From assembly GCA_914767885.1 (NCBI GenBank), contig CAJZBQ010000020.1, forward strand, positions 992,001 through 1,056,000: DNA of 64,000 bases, given 5' to 3'. The stretch comes from Blepharisma stoltei. Taxonomy: Eukaryota > Ciliophora > Heterotrichea > Heterotrichida > Blepharismidae. Shown in pieces: positions 41,947 to 52,290 of the stretch. Made by a program: the position numbers and the translations under genes. The notes below the pieces were generated by a model, which was not told the origin of the DNA, ran no database searches, and worked only from the letters and a program-made list of their open reading frames with translations. Position 1 is the first letter of the stretch. Each line of letters begins with the position of its first letter.

Positions 41947-44575
41947 TTAACTTATTAGCCTCATTGCCAATGCAAAATTCGGAATCAATTCAAGTTCTTG
42001 CAGCGTTTTTCCATCAGATAAATCAAACACCCTAGCAGGGAATGTTGACCTTAATTCATATCTTCCTTTTCCTTCTCTATTTTCATCAATATACCTTTTC
42101 AGTGTCTGAAGTGTATCAGAGAATCATAATTTTATTATAAGATTTCTCATTCCAGTCTCAGTTTTAATCCTCAGCGTTGTAATTGTTTTGGCTGCTTCTT
42201 TATTATTAGCGCCCTCAGGAGTTTGAAGATAATTATCAATATGGGTTTTTACTTCAATAGTCCCAGCTTTTCCTTTATCAAACATTTTTGATATATCTTC
42301 TCTTATAGGAACAATATTGCCATTTCTTATGACGTTTTCAGGCAGCTGGTCTAAGAATTGGTCTTTTGATAACAGTCCGTTTCCAGGGTCATTTGCCCCA
42401 AAAATATTGCTGGAGCCTGCTTTATACATTTCTTCAGTTTTATTAGTATTTAATTAAATGGAGTGTTGTGTAGGGTAGCAGTAGGCATCTGGAGTAGGCT
42501 TTTTTGTGTGCCCAGACTATAGGGACACCTTTTTGAGCCTTGAACACTCATAAATGGAGAAAGCAATGCCTTGATTTACTTATCCAGGCGAAGATTTATA
42601 CTAGGACTTTAGTTAGAAGCGCGGGGAGAGGAGAATCATCAAAAAATCATCTGCTGTCCCCCTAAGCTGAGAGGAACTTGGGCGCGCTGACAAGACCAAA
42701 GTCTTACCAGGTAAGAACTTTGACAGAGACCTTACATCAGCATTTTTGGTGCTGGGTTTGAAAAATGGCGCTAGGTGGAGTTAGCGCTTACTCTCCCCCC
42801 CATTTAATAGCGAACACTTTTTTTGTTCGTTATTAAATGGGGTCTAACTCATAAAATTTTTGGAAAAATATATATATAAAATTTATATTAATATCTATGA
42901 TTTTTTTTATATAAAAATTTCAATTAAAGAGTTAATAAATAAAGGATTCAAATGATGGCAGCAGAAAGAGAAAGCTCCTAAATGAAAGCGAAAAGATAAC
43001 TATTGCTAACTCCCCACCCCTCCATGAGCGATCAAAACCATTAGAAAAATCCCTCACCTCCGTTAGCGAAATAAAATGTTTTTTTTAATAAAAAAATTTT
43101 TTATGGAAAAAATTTTTGATATATAAATGATAATTATTATAATGAAATCTGGAGCTAATTCTCTTTAATTTTAAATAAATTACGTTTTAAAACATAAACT
43201 CTACAAATTCAATTAATATTTGCTTTCCAATTTCTGCGAATTAGGATTTTTTAAATTTCGAAAAAAACAATTTTCGAAAAATTTATAAAAAAATTTTTTA
43301 CAAAAAAAATTAACCCCCTTCGTAAGCGAACGAGGTTTTTTTGTTCGCTCACGGAGCGGGGGAGTAAAGCATCAGCTTAAGATTAAGCCACTATTAACTT
43401 ATTAGCTCTTATTTATTATTCTTTCCTCGATTATATTTGTCCTTATCTTATTCTAACTACTTAAAAAAATTAGTAAACTATAAAGACTAAATTAGCTTAT
43501 ATAAATTTTATAGTAAATTTTGTTGGTTATTAAATAGGGCCTAAGGAAAAATTTTAGGGGAAAAAAAAATGACGGTTTTGTTCGTTATTAAATGGGGGGC
43601 AGTTAGCACCCACAAACGCGAAGCAAGCTCTCGACGGAGGTAAACTCTAAAATAAGGCTGCTACGCCTCAACTCTAATCTAATCTCATCTAATCTAATCA
43701 GTTTTATCGACAAGCCTGAGAGGTATTCCATCAGGGTATTTTCTTTTTAAATCATAAGGAAAATACCCATCTAAAATATCGCTCAAAATACTTTGGGCTT
43801 CATTAGAAGAGTAAGGTTTAAACTGAAACCCTTGCAGTATTAATCCGTTTTTATAAAACGCTATAGAAATGCTTTCAGGGGCTTTAAAACGGTGAACAGC
43901 CCCTTCAGCGACCCATCTTGCAGCGTCTTTTTCAGCGATCATATTAAGTTCTTGAATTCTTCGTTCAAGCACAATAACATCGATTTCTCTAGGCAAGTTA
44001 TATCTGTATACAGGCTCATTGCTTCCTATATCTTGCTTTAAGCTATTTATATCAAAATTCCCTTCTTTTTGTCCGCCGACCCATTTTAGTCCATAGTCTG
44101 ATAAGAAATGTTCCATTTCACTGATTTGGCTTCTTAATCTATCATTTTCTTGCTGCAGTTTTGTATAGGCATCAACATATTCAGGAGAGCTTGTAATCTT
44201 TAGTGTTTCAATTTCATTTTGGAGACCTGAAATTATTGTACTTTTTTCTTTTATTTCTTTTCTTTGAAGCTCAGAAAGCTTTTCTACTTTAGAGAGTTTT
44301 TGAGCCATTTGGCTGAGGAGATCAGTATCTGAGGCTTTTGGTTTCGCCTGAGGATGAGGAGGATTTGATGATCTTTTTCCTGTATAATTTTGCTGATTTT
44401 GGATTGTTATGGGTTTTGATGCTGGATAAAGATTACCTGGCAATCCTCCTGGTGGGAGAGCTTTTTTAAAATTTTGGACTATTTTATTGGTTGTTTTATC
44501 GTCTAATAAATCAAGAATGTCTTTGTTGTTAACGTTTCTTGAAATTCCTGGGATTCACTCTCCTTCTTTTTCCAT
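41947..44575 (-). CDS. UBXN11: UBXN11 (Socius)-like SEP-UBX protein
   Basis: ATG 44575 (MEKEGEWIPG, W from TGG/TGA context) to TAA 41947-41949. A 1.25-kb composite insert (42443-43697) with a 10-bp target duplication splits it; removal gives VDKTEEMYKAGSSN in frame. Order: a Pro/Lys-rich head, a coiled coil (LSELQRKEIKEKSTIISGLQ), a SEP domain (SIAFYKNGLILQGFQFKPY, YFPYDLKRKYPDGIPL), the UBXN11-typical FLDQLPENVIRNGNIVPIR, and a UBX fold (TTLRIKTETGMRNLIIKLWF, ELRSTFPARVFDLSDGKTL). UBX proteins are p97/VCP cofactors; UBXN11 is also linked to Rnd GTPases and actin. Read without the join, the two halves would look like two genes. Confidence 0.87.
42791..43602. mobile_element. MITE family C (TTA flanks), nested in R2
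   Basis: Ends CTCTCCCCCCCATTTAATAGCG and TTCGTTATTAAATGGGGGGCAG, with a hairpin at the left end and an inner copy (GTTATTAAATAGGG) at ~43528. TTA 42788-42790 and 43603-43605. This is the only family C copy in the window and it carries a family A element. Confidence 0.88.
43010..43364. mobile_element. MITE family A (TAA flanks), nested in MITE C
   Basis: TAA 43007-43009 and 43365-43367; left CTCCCCACCCCTCCATGAGCG, right hairpin TTAACCCCCTTCGTAAGCG...GTTCGCTCACGGAGCGGGGGAG. The third layer of a nest in the UBXN11 gene. Confidence 0.92.
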
Positions 44576-45174
44576 ATTATAATATTCAAATTTTAATTAT
44601 TGAAATTAATATACTGATTTAACGTATTTTTTATTAGTTTTTGTAAATAATTGTTAAGGCTTAATACAGACTAGCTTATATAAAGTCTCCACACTTTTGA
44701 GCTCATTTGTTGAGATGTCTTCTGATGCAATTGGAGGTTGATTTTACCAACTTAAGTTGCGAAAGTCAAACTTAAATTGGTAAATCTCTATTATTAAAGG
44801 TTGATTTCACCAAAATAAAATGTTAAAGCCAACCTTCTGATCGTCTTGGGGGACATAAGAGTGATGGAGTTTAAAAGTATTGATGTGCTACAATATTTTT
44901 TTTCTAATTTAAAACTGCATTAAATCTGTTAATAACACTATTATTTATAACGATAACAATATTTTTAATCTATTTTTGTAGCCATGACATCAATATATGT
45001 GATATGACATTTAGGCATATTTCACCTTAGCGCGTCTTATTCATGATTTTTTCTCCAGCAGACATTCCCTTAATCATTTAGCTAAAACTTTTTTCCCGCC
45101 AAACATTAACTTGGAGAACCCGCTATTTTTCTATCAAATATTTGACGAAGAAAAAGTTTGAACGAAATAGTTAA
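44576..45174. other. Intergenic region with small inverted repeats
   Basis: AT-rich stretch upstream of UBXN11. At about 44728-44840 lies a compound inverted repeat: GATTTTACCAACTTAAGTT with AACTTAAATTGGTAAATC, followed by AAGGTTGATTTCACC with AGCCAACCTT. No open frame is seen. Confidence 0.5.
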
Positions 45175-45538
45175 CTCCCCCTTTAGATTGGAACCAAAAT
45201 TCTGTTCTAATTTAAAAGGGGGTAAATTTTTTAATCTATAAAACAAATTTTATTAAAAATTTTAAAAAATTAAAAGCATATAAATAGAATACGATATTTT
45301 GTATTTTAGTTATTTTATGAAGAATTAATCAAAAAAAAATTAATCAATTCAGTGTGAAAAATGTTTAAATAATATTATATTTGCACCTTTCAATTAAATT
45401 AAGTCAAAACTAATTTTATAAAATTATCATTTTCAATTATAAAATTTTCATTTCGAAAAAAATTGTTCAAATTTAAAGGAGGTTAAATTAACAAAAAAAT
45501 GAAAATTTGCCCATATTTTGTTCAAATTAAGGAGGGAG
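45175..45538. mobile_element. Decayed MITE family B, intergenic (TAA flanks)
   Basis: Ends CTCCCCCTTTAGATTGGAAC and TTCAAATTAAGGAGGGAG, TAA 45172-45174 and 45539-45541. It is half the length of the other B copies and diverged, without three clear internal repeats. Confidence 0.8.
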
Positions 45539-45589
45539 TAAGAGAAAATATCTATAAGAAGGAATAGCTTCTAGAAAAAGACATGCAGC

Positions 45590-46459
45590 CTATTTCACAC
45601 TAGCTTTCCCAGGACTTTTGCTGCTTCTTCCTCTCGACATTGACAGCGATATTTTTTCATTTTGTTTTTTTTCCAAAATTGCAATTGCTTTCTGGTTTTC
45701 TTTAATAGCCTTCATCATAAATTCTTGTTTTTCACTAATATCCATCAGCATAGCTTTCAATGACTCATAAGACCTCTGCGACTGAGCTGACTCAAACGAA
45801 GCGCTATCAATGCTTTGTTGCCTTGACGAAGGCCTATTTCTCGACTCATTTCTCTTCGACAGTTGTGTAAGTTCATTCATAAACTGATCGACCTCTTCTT
45901 TTAATTGCAATCTTTTCGGAGAAGTATGATTACTAGGCATCTGCTCATAAGCTTGAGGATTATTCTGAATGCTAGAAATCGCATTAAACAGCCTATTTCT
46001 AGGCCCTATAGGAACATTCATATCATTTAAATCTTCTTTAGTCAAATACTGCAGATCTTCATAGGAAACCTGATTTGCATCAAAAATCGGCAGCAATTCT
46101 TCTAAGCCCAAATCATTTAAAAATTCACTCAGTGGGTCGTCAGCTTTTGTCTTTGTTCATCTATCAGGACTATGTTTTTTAGGAGGAGTTCGGGCTCGGA
46201 TTTCAGATTCTTCATGATTAAATCTCATGGAGCTTGAGCTTAGGTTATTAGGATTGCGAGCTGGGTATTTTTGGGCATGATTTTCAGGTGTCTGTGGCAG
46301 AGATCCGTATTTGGATTTAAGCAAGCTTTGAGATTGCTTCATGGAGGCTGAGATTTGGTCAACTCTTTCTTTTATGTTAGAGAGACTTTGGTCTTGGCGT
46401 GCTGACCTTTGGGATGAAAATGTCCCTCGGCTATGAGCTCCGTTTTGGTAATGAGACAT
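45590..46459 (-). CDS. SAM-domain protein
   Basis: ATG 46459 (MSHYQNGAHSRG) to the stop at 45590, no inserts; TGA read as Trp in SPDRWTKTKADD. A Ser-rich disordered head (~115 residues) is followed by a SAM domain: EFLNDLGLEELLPIFDANQV, YLTKEDLNDMNVPIGPRNRL, FNAISSI. The rest is Ser/Gln-rich with a short coiled coil (KENQKAIAILEKKQNEK). SAM domains mediate homo- or hetero-oligomers, in ciliates often in cortical or ciliary scaffolds. Partner unknown. Confidence 0.82.
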
Positions 46460-46923
46460 AACTTTAATTTTACCGTTTGATCCCTCTTATAAATTAAATG
46501 GAATTTTCTTATCTCCATTTGAATTTGATGAAAGAAAAAGCTGGGATATTCAAAAGTTCCATTAAAATCAATTAAATTGATTTTTTATAATTAGAGATGC
46601 ATTTTATTGTGGAAAATCTATAATTTATTTGAACTGCTGGGCTATTTCAGTTATTTAGCCTTTTATTATAATTTATAGATTATCATCAGCAGTCTTATTA
46701 TAAATAATTATAAATAGTCTATCAAATCATAATTTTTTTCAGATAATAATTAGACAATAATTGTAACTTAATTTTATTTGCGTTAATCTCATATAACCTG
46801 CATCAAAATTGCTCAATTCATTAGAGTTAGCCTATCATATTATCTTTTACTTATTTTTGTCGCAAATAACTTAATTGCTTTCCTATTCCTGTCTTATATT
46901 TATCAACAACAAATTTTATAAAT
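46460..46923. other. AT-rich region between divergent genes
   Basis: About 460 bases with both promoters; no repeat or open frame stands out. Confidence 0.5.
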
Positions 46924-49191
46924 ATGAATCCCACAGACGATATTGGGAATAGAATTCTTCGTCTAGTCTTTAACCAGACCAATGTAACCCTTACTCAGTC
47001 AAGCAAAATGGTGGCTTCGACGGAAGATGGACTCCGAAACATGCTCCCTTAGAAGCAGGTAGGACTCGTCACGATGAAGCTGAAACAGTGCCTCTGCCAC
47101 TTTTTGAAGTAGGCCATCGAATTTGAGGATGCCTACTGAAGAGGGAAGCTTTGTTTCTCTCCGAAGGTTTTCCTATCCCTGCCAGATGGGATATATACAG
47201 ATTTTGCCTCCCAGTCAGTCTTTGGACATCCGCAAGAGGCTGCTCTTACTTAATAATGAGCTAACTCTTAGGTTAGAGTCTATTCTAACTAGCCAGACTA
47301 TTGGGTCTACCACTTATAATTTTAACTTAACTAGCTTACTCAGTCCAATCTTGTCGCAGGAACTTCTAAAGGTTTCAGAATCGTCCGTCTTGAAGACTGC
47401 AAAATCACATCTCGTCGTGACAAAGAGTCTGAACTACACTTTCCAGGCGGCTTTACTTGTTTAGCCCCTATGTTTTCTACCCAGCTTATCTGCTTGGTCG
47501 GCAGCCGTGAAAACCCCCGCTACCATCCAGCTATGTTAATGTTAATTAAGATTATCGAAAAGCTCCCTGTCGGGGCCTGAAAGCCCTTATTCCCTTCCAT
47601 AATGCTCGACTCGCCTGCTCGCCAACAACCGTCTCACGGCCTTCAAAGTCTCGCTCCTACGGATATGGGGCCCGCACATACACCCCGTAGTCGGAAAGTT
47701 TGGGTCACCATGCCGTACGCCAACGAAGGTTGCCTGCACAGAAATTTCAAAAAATGGAATTTCTGGCCGACTTTCGCAAAAGGGTAAAACTTGTAGCCCA
47801 GGGCGAAACTCCTGGCTTCTCGCTAGAGAGTTGCCCGAATGGCCTAGAAAGGCTTTGCTGGGCTTCCCCTTTCCAACTCCAAGTCTCCCTTCCCTCGAGG
47901 TAAAATCTAACTCAGAAAATAGACTAGGGCTAGTTATCTAGCATAGCTGTCCATTTCTTCGCTAGCAAAACCCTGCCAGATATAATTAAAATAGGGCTCG
48001 ATACTGCTTGGCCGAGAGGCCAAGTCAAGTTGAGACGCCATATTTTAATTATCCCCCCGTTACCATCCAAACGTGGTTTATTTTTGGGACGAATACCAAG
48101 TAGATATGAAAGGCGAAATCAGATTTAGGTCAGAAGTCAAAAATGTGCTTATCAGACGAGATAAAGTCGTCATTATTTTACAAAACATGGTAATTATTAC
48201 TTAGACATATGTATATGAGCTTAATAATCTCAAGCCAGTTGCTTCTATTTCTACAATTGATAACACAAATGGGGTTGGCTCGATTTCTTATGATAAAGAT
48301 AGGTTCGTTTTAGGGACTTTGGATACAAAGCCAGGATGGATTAGAATAGAAAACTTTTCAGGTGGAGGGTTTAAGACTGCGTCAATTCATGAAAATCCGA
48401 TAGCAATCCTAAGTATTGATTTTAGTGGGACATATGGAGCTACTGCAAGTGAACAGGGGACTATTATAAGGGTTTTTGATTGTATTACTTTAGATATATT
48501 GCATGAGCTTAGAAGAGGTAGCAGTGCTGCCAAAATTTCGGCCCTTGTGTTTAGCCCTGATCATAGCTTTCTCATTTCTTCTAGCAATAGAGCTACAATT
48601 CATGCTTGAAATATTAAAAATTTCCAATCAGTATCTGTAAGTGGAGCTATTAGTAAATTATTGCCGACTTATTTTCAGTACCAACGCAGCTTTGCCAAGC
48701 TGAATTTGCCGCCTGAGGTAGCTTGAACTTGCCCAACTACAATTGATGAAGGCCCAAAAGCATGCTTTGCGAATGAGACTGACTTTTTTGTTGCGCATTT
48801 GGATGGGAACTTATATAAGTGCCAAATCAATGAGACTCAGAACACTATAACTGTGCTAGATACTAAATCCCTCTGTGAGCGAACGAAATTATTGGAAAAA
48901 TCCATATTTTTTGAGTAAAAAACAAACTCTGGGCGAACAAAAAAAAATTTTTTTAATATATAATTGACAATTATTATAATGAAATCTATAACTGTTTCTT
49001 TTTATTTTAAACAGTTTGCATTTTAAAACATAATTAAATTAATTTGCTTTCTAAATTTCACGAATTGGGATTATTTTAAAATTTCAAAAAAAAAAATTAA
49101 CTCCCAGCTCATGAAGGGCATGAGTAAGCCATTTTTAAATTTCAATGAAACTATTGTAGAAGGTGAGAGACAATGGACTTCTTTTGAATAA
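46924..49191 (+). CDS. ATG18: PROPPIN (Atg18/WIPI/WDR45) PtdIns3P-binding beta-propeller
   Basis: ATG 46924 to TAA 49189-49191. After removing R3 (47001-47334), R4 (47530-48053), a 15-nt intron (48190-48204) and a MITE (48867-49124), the frame is continuous: LRLVFNQTNVTLTQSNLVAGTS, GFRIVRLEDCKITS, LICLVGSRENPRYHPNVVYF, IRFRSEVKNVLIRRDKVVI, YGATASEQGTIIRVFD, then HELRRGSS with the (F/L)RRG phosphoinositide-binding motif of the family, and SPDHSFLISSSNRATIHAW. The family acts in autophagosome formation and endosomal traffic. TGA is read as Trp (HAWNIKNF, VAWTCPTT). Three exon insertions make this gene the most heavily interrupted small gene here. Confidence 0.9.
47001..47334 (+). mobile_element. 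Retroposon-like insert R3 with 11-bp target duplication
   Basis: CTTACTCAGTC occurs at 46990-47000 and 47335-47345. The insert begins AAGCAAAATGGTGGCTTCGACGG, like R1, and ends in an AT-rich tail. Removal of insert plus one duplicate restores TLTQSNLVAGTSKGFRI in frame. Confidence 0.88.
47530..48053 (-). mobile_element. Retroposon-like insert R4 (minus orientation) with 16-bp target duplication
   Basis: CCCCCGCTACCATCCA (47514-47529) and CCCCCGTTACCATCCA (48054-48069) flank a 524-bp insert; one mismatch. Read on the minus strand it starts AATTAAAATATGGCGTC and shares a diverged region (CCGTGAGACGGTTG and surroundings) with the insert at 62760-63331. Removal restores SRENPRYHPNVV in frame. 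Confidence 0.88.
48190..48204 (+). other. 15-nt intron
   Basis: GTAATTATTACTTAG with in-frame TAG. Removal gives ILQNMTYVYELNNLKPV, the expected propeller strand. Confidence 0.92.
48867..49124. mobile_element. Decayed MITE family A (TAA flanks)
   Basis: Short (258 bp) copy that has lost most of its right terminal repeat (CTCATGAAGGGCATGAG). TAA 48864-48866 and 49125-49127; deletion leaving one TAA gives VLDTKPFLNFNETIV in frame. It is evidently still excisable despite very poor terminal repeats. Confidence 0.85.
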
Positions 49192-49215
49192 ATGTAACTA
49201 TTAATTAAGCCACAA

Positions 49216-50917
49216 TTATGCTGATTCTGTTAATTTAGTTTGCTTATATAAAAGATAGCCATACAGCTTTGACGGCCCTTCACTTTTAGCTATTCCTGCA
49301 TACTCCAGCCCATCACGCACAATAAACGCCATACATCCTGCTAATGGGGAACTATCTTTATGATAATTTGGGTTTAATTTTCCATGATGCCCTCTAGCTA
49401 ATTGTTCACATTTCTCTATATTTTCAAATGAGAAATCAAAAGTACTCGCTTTTTCTTCAATCATCTCGCTCAATGTTTTTCCATCATGGGCATCTTTATT
49501 TCTAATATCAGCTAAATATGTTTGACACTGAGCCCAAGCTTCTTCATTACTTTCTGGAAGAGATTGGCCAGCAAGCTGGAAGAATAATCTAACTCCCCCC
49601 ACCTCCGTGAGTGAGCAAAACCATTAGAAAAATCGCTATTTTTTGCCCAAAAGCCCATTCTCCGTGAGTGAGCAAAAATTTTTTTAATAGAAAAAACATT
49701 TTCTATGGAAAAAAATTATATATATAAATGATAATTATTATAATGAAATCTAGAGCTAATTCTGTAACGAATTGCTTTTTAAAATATAAATTTTATAAAT
49801 TAAATTAATATTTGCTTTCCAATTTTTGCGAATTAGGATTTTTTTTAATTTAGAAAAAAAATATTTTTTATAAAATTTATATATAAATTTTTTTGAAAGA
49901 AAAAATTAGCCCCCCTCCGTGAGTGAACAAAATTGTTTTGTTCACTCACGAAGGGGGGGGAGTAAATATTAAAATTGTGTCTACTGGGGCAAGCTGTGTA
50001 AGGTAAAAAAGCTCTTCTTCGATAATATTGATCACTTTAAGGGCTTCTTTGGATTTTGATAAAAGTGTGAATGGAGGAGGGTCAGGAATTTCAGAGCCAT
50101 TTTCTGTGAGCTGTTTGAGGGCTTCTTGCACTTCTGCAAGAGTTGAATATGAAGGCCTGTCAATTTTTATTTCAGCAACTGGCTCTTCTTTCTTTTCTTC
50201 TTCTGCTTTTTTGGTTACTTCTTTTTTCTTTGTAGGGCTAACTTTCTTTTTTTCTTCTTTCTTGTCTTCTTTCTTTTTTGGCTCCTTTTTCTCTTCTTCT
50301 CCAGACTTTTTCTTTTCTTCTTCTTTTTTCTTTTTCTTTTCTTCAATCTGCTTATTCTTTTCTTCCAACTCTTTTCTCTTTTTCTCAGCTTCCTGGGCTT
50401 GTTTTGCCTTAAACTCTTCTTTTTTCTTTGCTTCTTCTTCAACTTTTTTCTTTTTTGCTTCTTCTTTTTTCTTATTTTCCTCTTCTTTAGCCTTTTCTTT
50501 GGCTTCGCGCTTTTTCTCCTCCTGTTCTTTTTTCTTTTCTAGTTCTTCTTGTTTTTTCTTTTTGATTTCATCTTGATGTTTTTTGATTTCTAAATCTTTT
50601 TGCGCTTTGAATTCAGCTTTTTTCTTGGCTTCTTCTTCTTTTTCTTTTTTCACCTCTTCAGTTAAGACTTCTTTTCCTAAAGAGACTTGTGCAGTTTTAG
50701 GCCGCTTTGGGTTATCTGGAGAAGAATGATCTTCGACATTCGGCTTTGGTCTGACTTTGCCAGCTGATCCAGTTCTTTTTTCAGCTTTCTTAGAAGCTTC
50801 TAATTTGTTGATTAGATCTTCGAGATAAATTGTTTGAGCGTGAAAAGCTTCCTGGAGACCTGAAAGCTTTTCAGTAATCAATTCATCAACTACTCCTTTG
50901 ATTGCTGTCCAATCCAT
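49216..50917 (-). CDS. Lys/Glu-rich coiled-coil protein, first of a tandem paralogous pair
   Basis: Starts at ATG 50917 (MDWTAIKGVVDEL; an upstream in-frame ATG at 50983 is possible) and ends at the stop at 49216, with one MITE (49593-49962). Residues ~75-240 are an extreme K/E-rich coil. The C-terminal ~230 residues are a folded module: RPSYSTLAEVQEALKQL, DPPPFTLLSKSKEALKVI, FRLFFQLAGQSLPES, FSFENIEKCEQLARGHHGKL, LAGCMAFIVRDGLEYAGI. The same module forms the gene at 53012-53794. I do not recognise the family; KH-rich and conserved GHH-G-K-L suggest a defined fold. Confidence 0.8.
49593..49962. mobile_element. MITE family A (TAA flanks)
   Basis: Left spaced pair of forward copies, right hairpin CCCCCCTCCGTGAGTG...CACTCACGAAGGGG. 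TAA 49590-49592 and 49963-49965. Deletion leaving one copy gives DTILIFRLFFQLAGQ in frame on the minus strand. Confidence 0.93.
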
Positions 50918-52145
50918 ATTTATTATGAATTTTTTGAGACTAAAATAGTCCAATGACTGTATTTTTGATGATTTATAAGGCATCCGTGTAGATTCCTAGG
51001 GTAATAATATTTTCCAAAGTCTTCATAAACAGACTCCTTAAATTACCTTAAAAAATACAATTTTTAATTATTTTTTATAGTTAGAACTTGTTCAGATAAA
51101 AACTTTTAAAAATTACTTGTTTTATTTTATTATCATTACGTTATTTTAACACAGATTTTTCAGCATTTCTCTTTTTGATCTTCATAGCTGCATAAATAAA
51201 TTCTTTATTAATTGCCAATTTCCTCTACTTTTTTCCTCCATTCTTGATCCATTCCACAAATGTCTGAGAATAAGTGCAATTTCACGCATCATGAATCTCT
51301 CCCTAATTATTTCTTCAATTACACTACTTTCCTTTAATCTCTATAAAAATTCCACTCTAATATTAGTTTAGATTTATTTTATATTAAGTAATCAGCATTA
51401 TATTTATATAATAAAAATTTGTTTTTTATTGAAATTACATTTTGCAGTAGTAATATAGGTCAATAAACTTTAAGGATTATCAAAAATTGCCAAATAAATA
51501 TTCATCTTAATCATAAAGAGAACAAGATCTATGCTGTTGAATTCTCATCAAATCACAATTTTCAGATATTAAATTTCAGGTAAACAATTTTGGATATCAA
51601 TTGATTCTTAAGTCTAAAAATTTTCTGAGAATGAAAACCATTCTAACATCTATACTTTATGAAGGTTATAATAGCAGAATAAAATTATTATATTAAATAA
51701 AAAGCATATTTAGATAAACTGAAATCTATAATTAATCGACAAAATTAGCAAGAAAACATATTTATTGCTGCTAGTTGCTCTAATTCATTTTAATAGTATA
51801 AAAGATACTGTAAAGCATTTAGGGCCTTCACGGAGGGGTGCTAATTTATTTTTTTAAAAAAAAATTATATAATTTTAAAGTGAAATTTTTTTTCTTCAAA
51901 TTTAAAAAAAAAATTTGTAGTAAAAATTAATTCAATTTGCAAAATTTAGGTTTTAAAATACAAGCTGTTTAAAATTAAACAGAATTAGCTCGAGATTTCA
52001 TTATACTAACTATCACTTCTATATCAAATTTTTTTTTCATAAAAAATTTTTCTATTAAAAAAGTTTTGTTTGCTGATGGAGGGTGGGTTTTTGGGCAACA
52101 AAATAGGGATTTATTTAATGGTTTTGTTCGCTCACGGAGGGGGAG
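50918..52145. other. Intergenic AT-rich region ending in a truncated MITE A
   Basis: Mostly featureless AT-rich DNA. From ~51820 to 52145 lies a family A element whose left outer repeat is lost (only CTTCACGGAGGGG remains); the right end is intact (CGCTCACGGAGGGGGAG, then TTA 52146-52148). Confidence 0.7.
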
Positions 52146-52270
52146 TTAGATTCTTCTTTTTCTTTACTTCATCTTCGGCTTTTCTTCCCTGAAGTCCAGT
52201 CCATATTTTATTATTAATTTTTAAACTAATAAATTCCGATGACTGTATTTTTACTTTTTTAATTGGGCAG
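52146..52270 (-). pseudogene. 5' relic of a third copy of the tandem gene
   Basis: On the minus strand this reads ATG GAC TGG ACT (MDWT) followed by a short K/E/S-rich stretch, and upstream of the ATG it keeps a block (GATGACTGTATTTTTAC) matching the upstream region of the gene at 50917 (ATGACTGTATTTTTGATG). It is cut off by the MITE A at ~51820-52145. No continuation of the coding region is found beyond the MITE, so this looks like a truncated duplicate. Confidence 0.6.
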
Positions 52271-52290
52271 CCTAAGCAAAGGCTATCTAA

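Larger units (their letters stand above)
42443..43697 (+). mobile_element. Retroposon-like insert R2, interrupted by nested MITEs
   Basis: Flanked by TCAGTTTTAT at 42433-42442 and 43698-43707. The tail before the right duplicate is a simple repeat, CTAATCTAATCTCATCTAATC. About 440 bp remain when MITE C (42791-43602) is subtracted. The precise frame repair of UBXN11 fixes the borders to within the 10-bp duplicate. Confidence 0.85.

Noticed and set aside
42000..44575. Two separate genes (UBX protein and SEP coiled-coil protein)
   Set aside because: The 10-bp duplication and the in-frame VDKTEEMYK join, plus UBXN11 domain order, show a single interrupted gene.
47123..47903. Several plus-strand open frames in 47.1-47.9 kb
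   Set aside because: They lie in retroposon-like inserts R3 and R4 and their frames are broken by the true PROPPIN exon at 47346-47513; no reverse transcriptase motif is visible.
50028..50576. Long plus-strand open frame rich in Ser and Phe
   Set aside because: It is the antisense of the K/E-rich coiled coil of the minus-strand gene; composition explains it.
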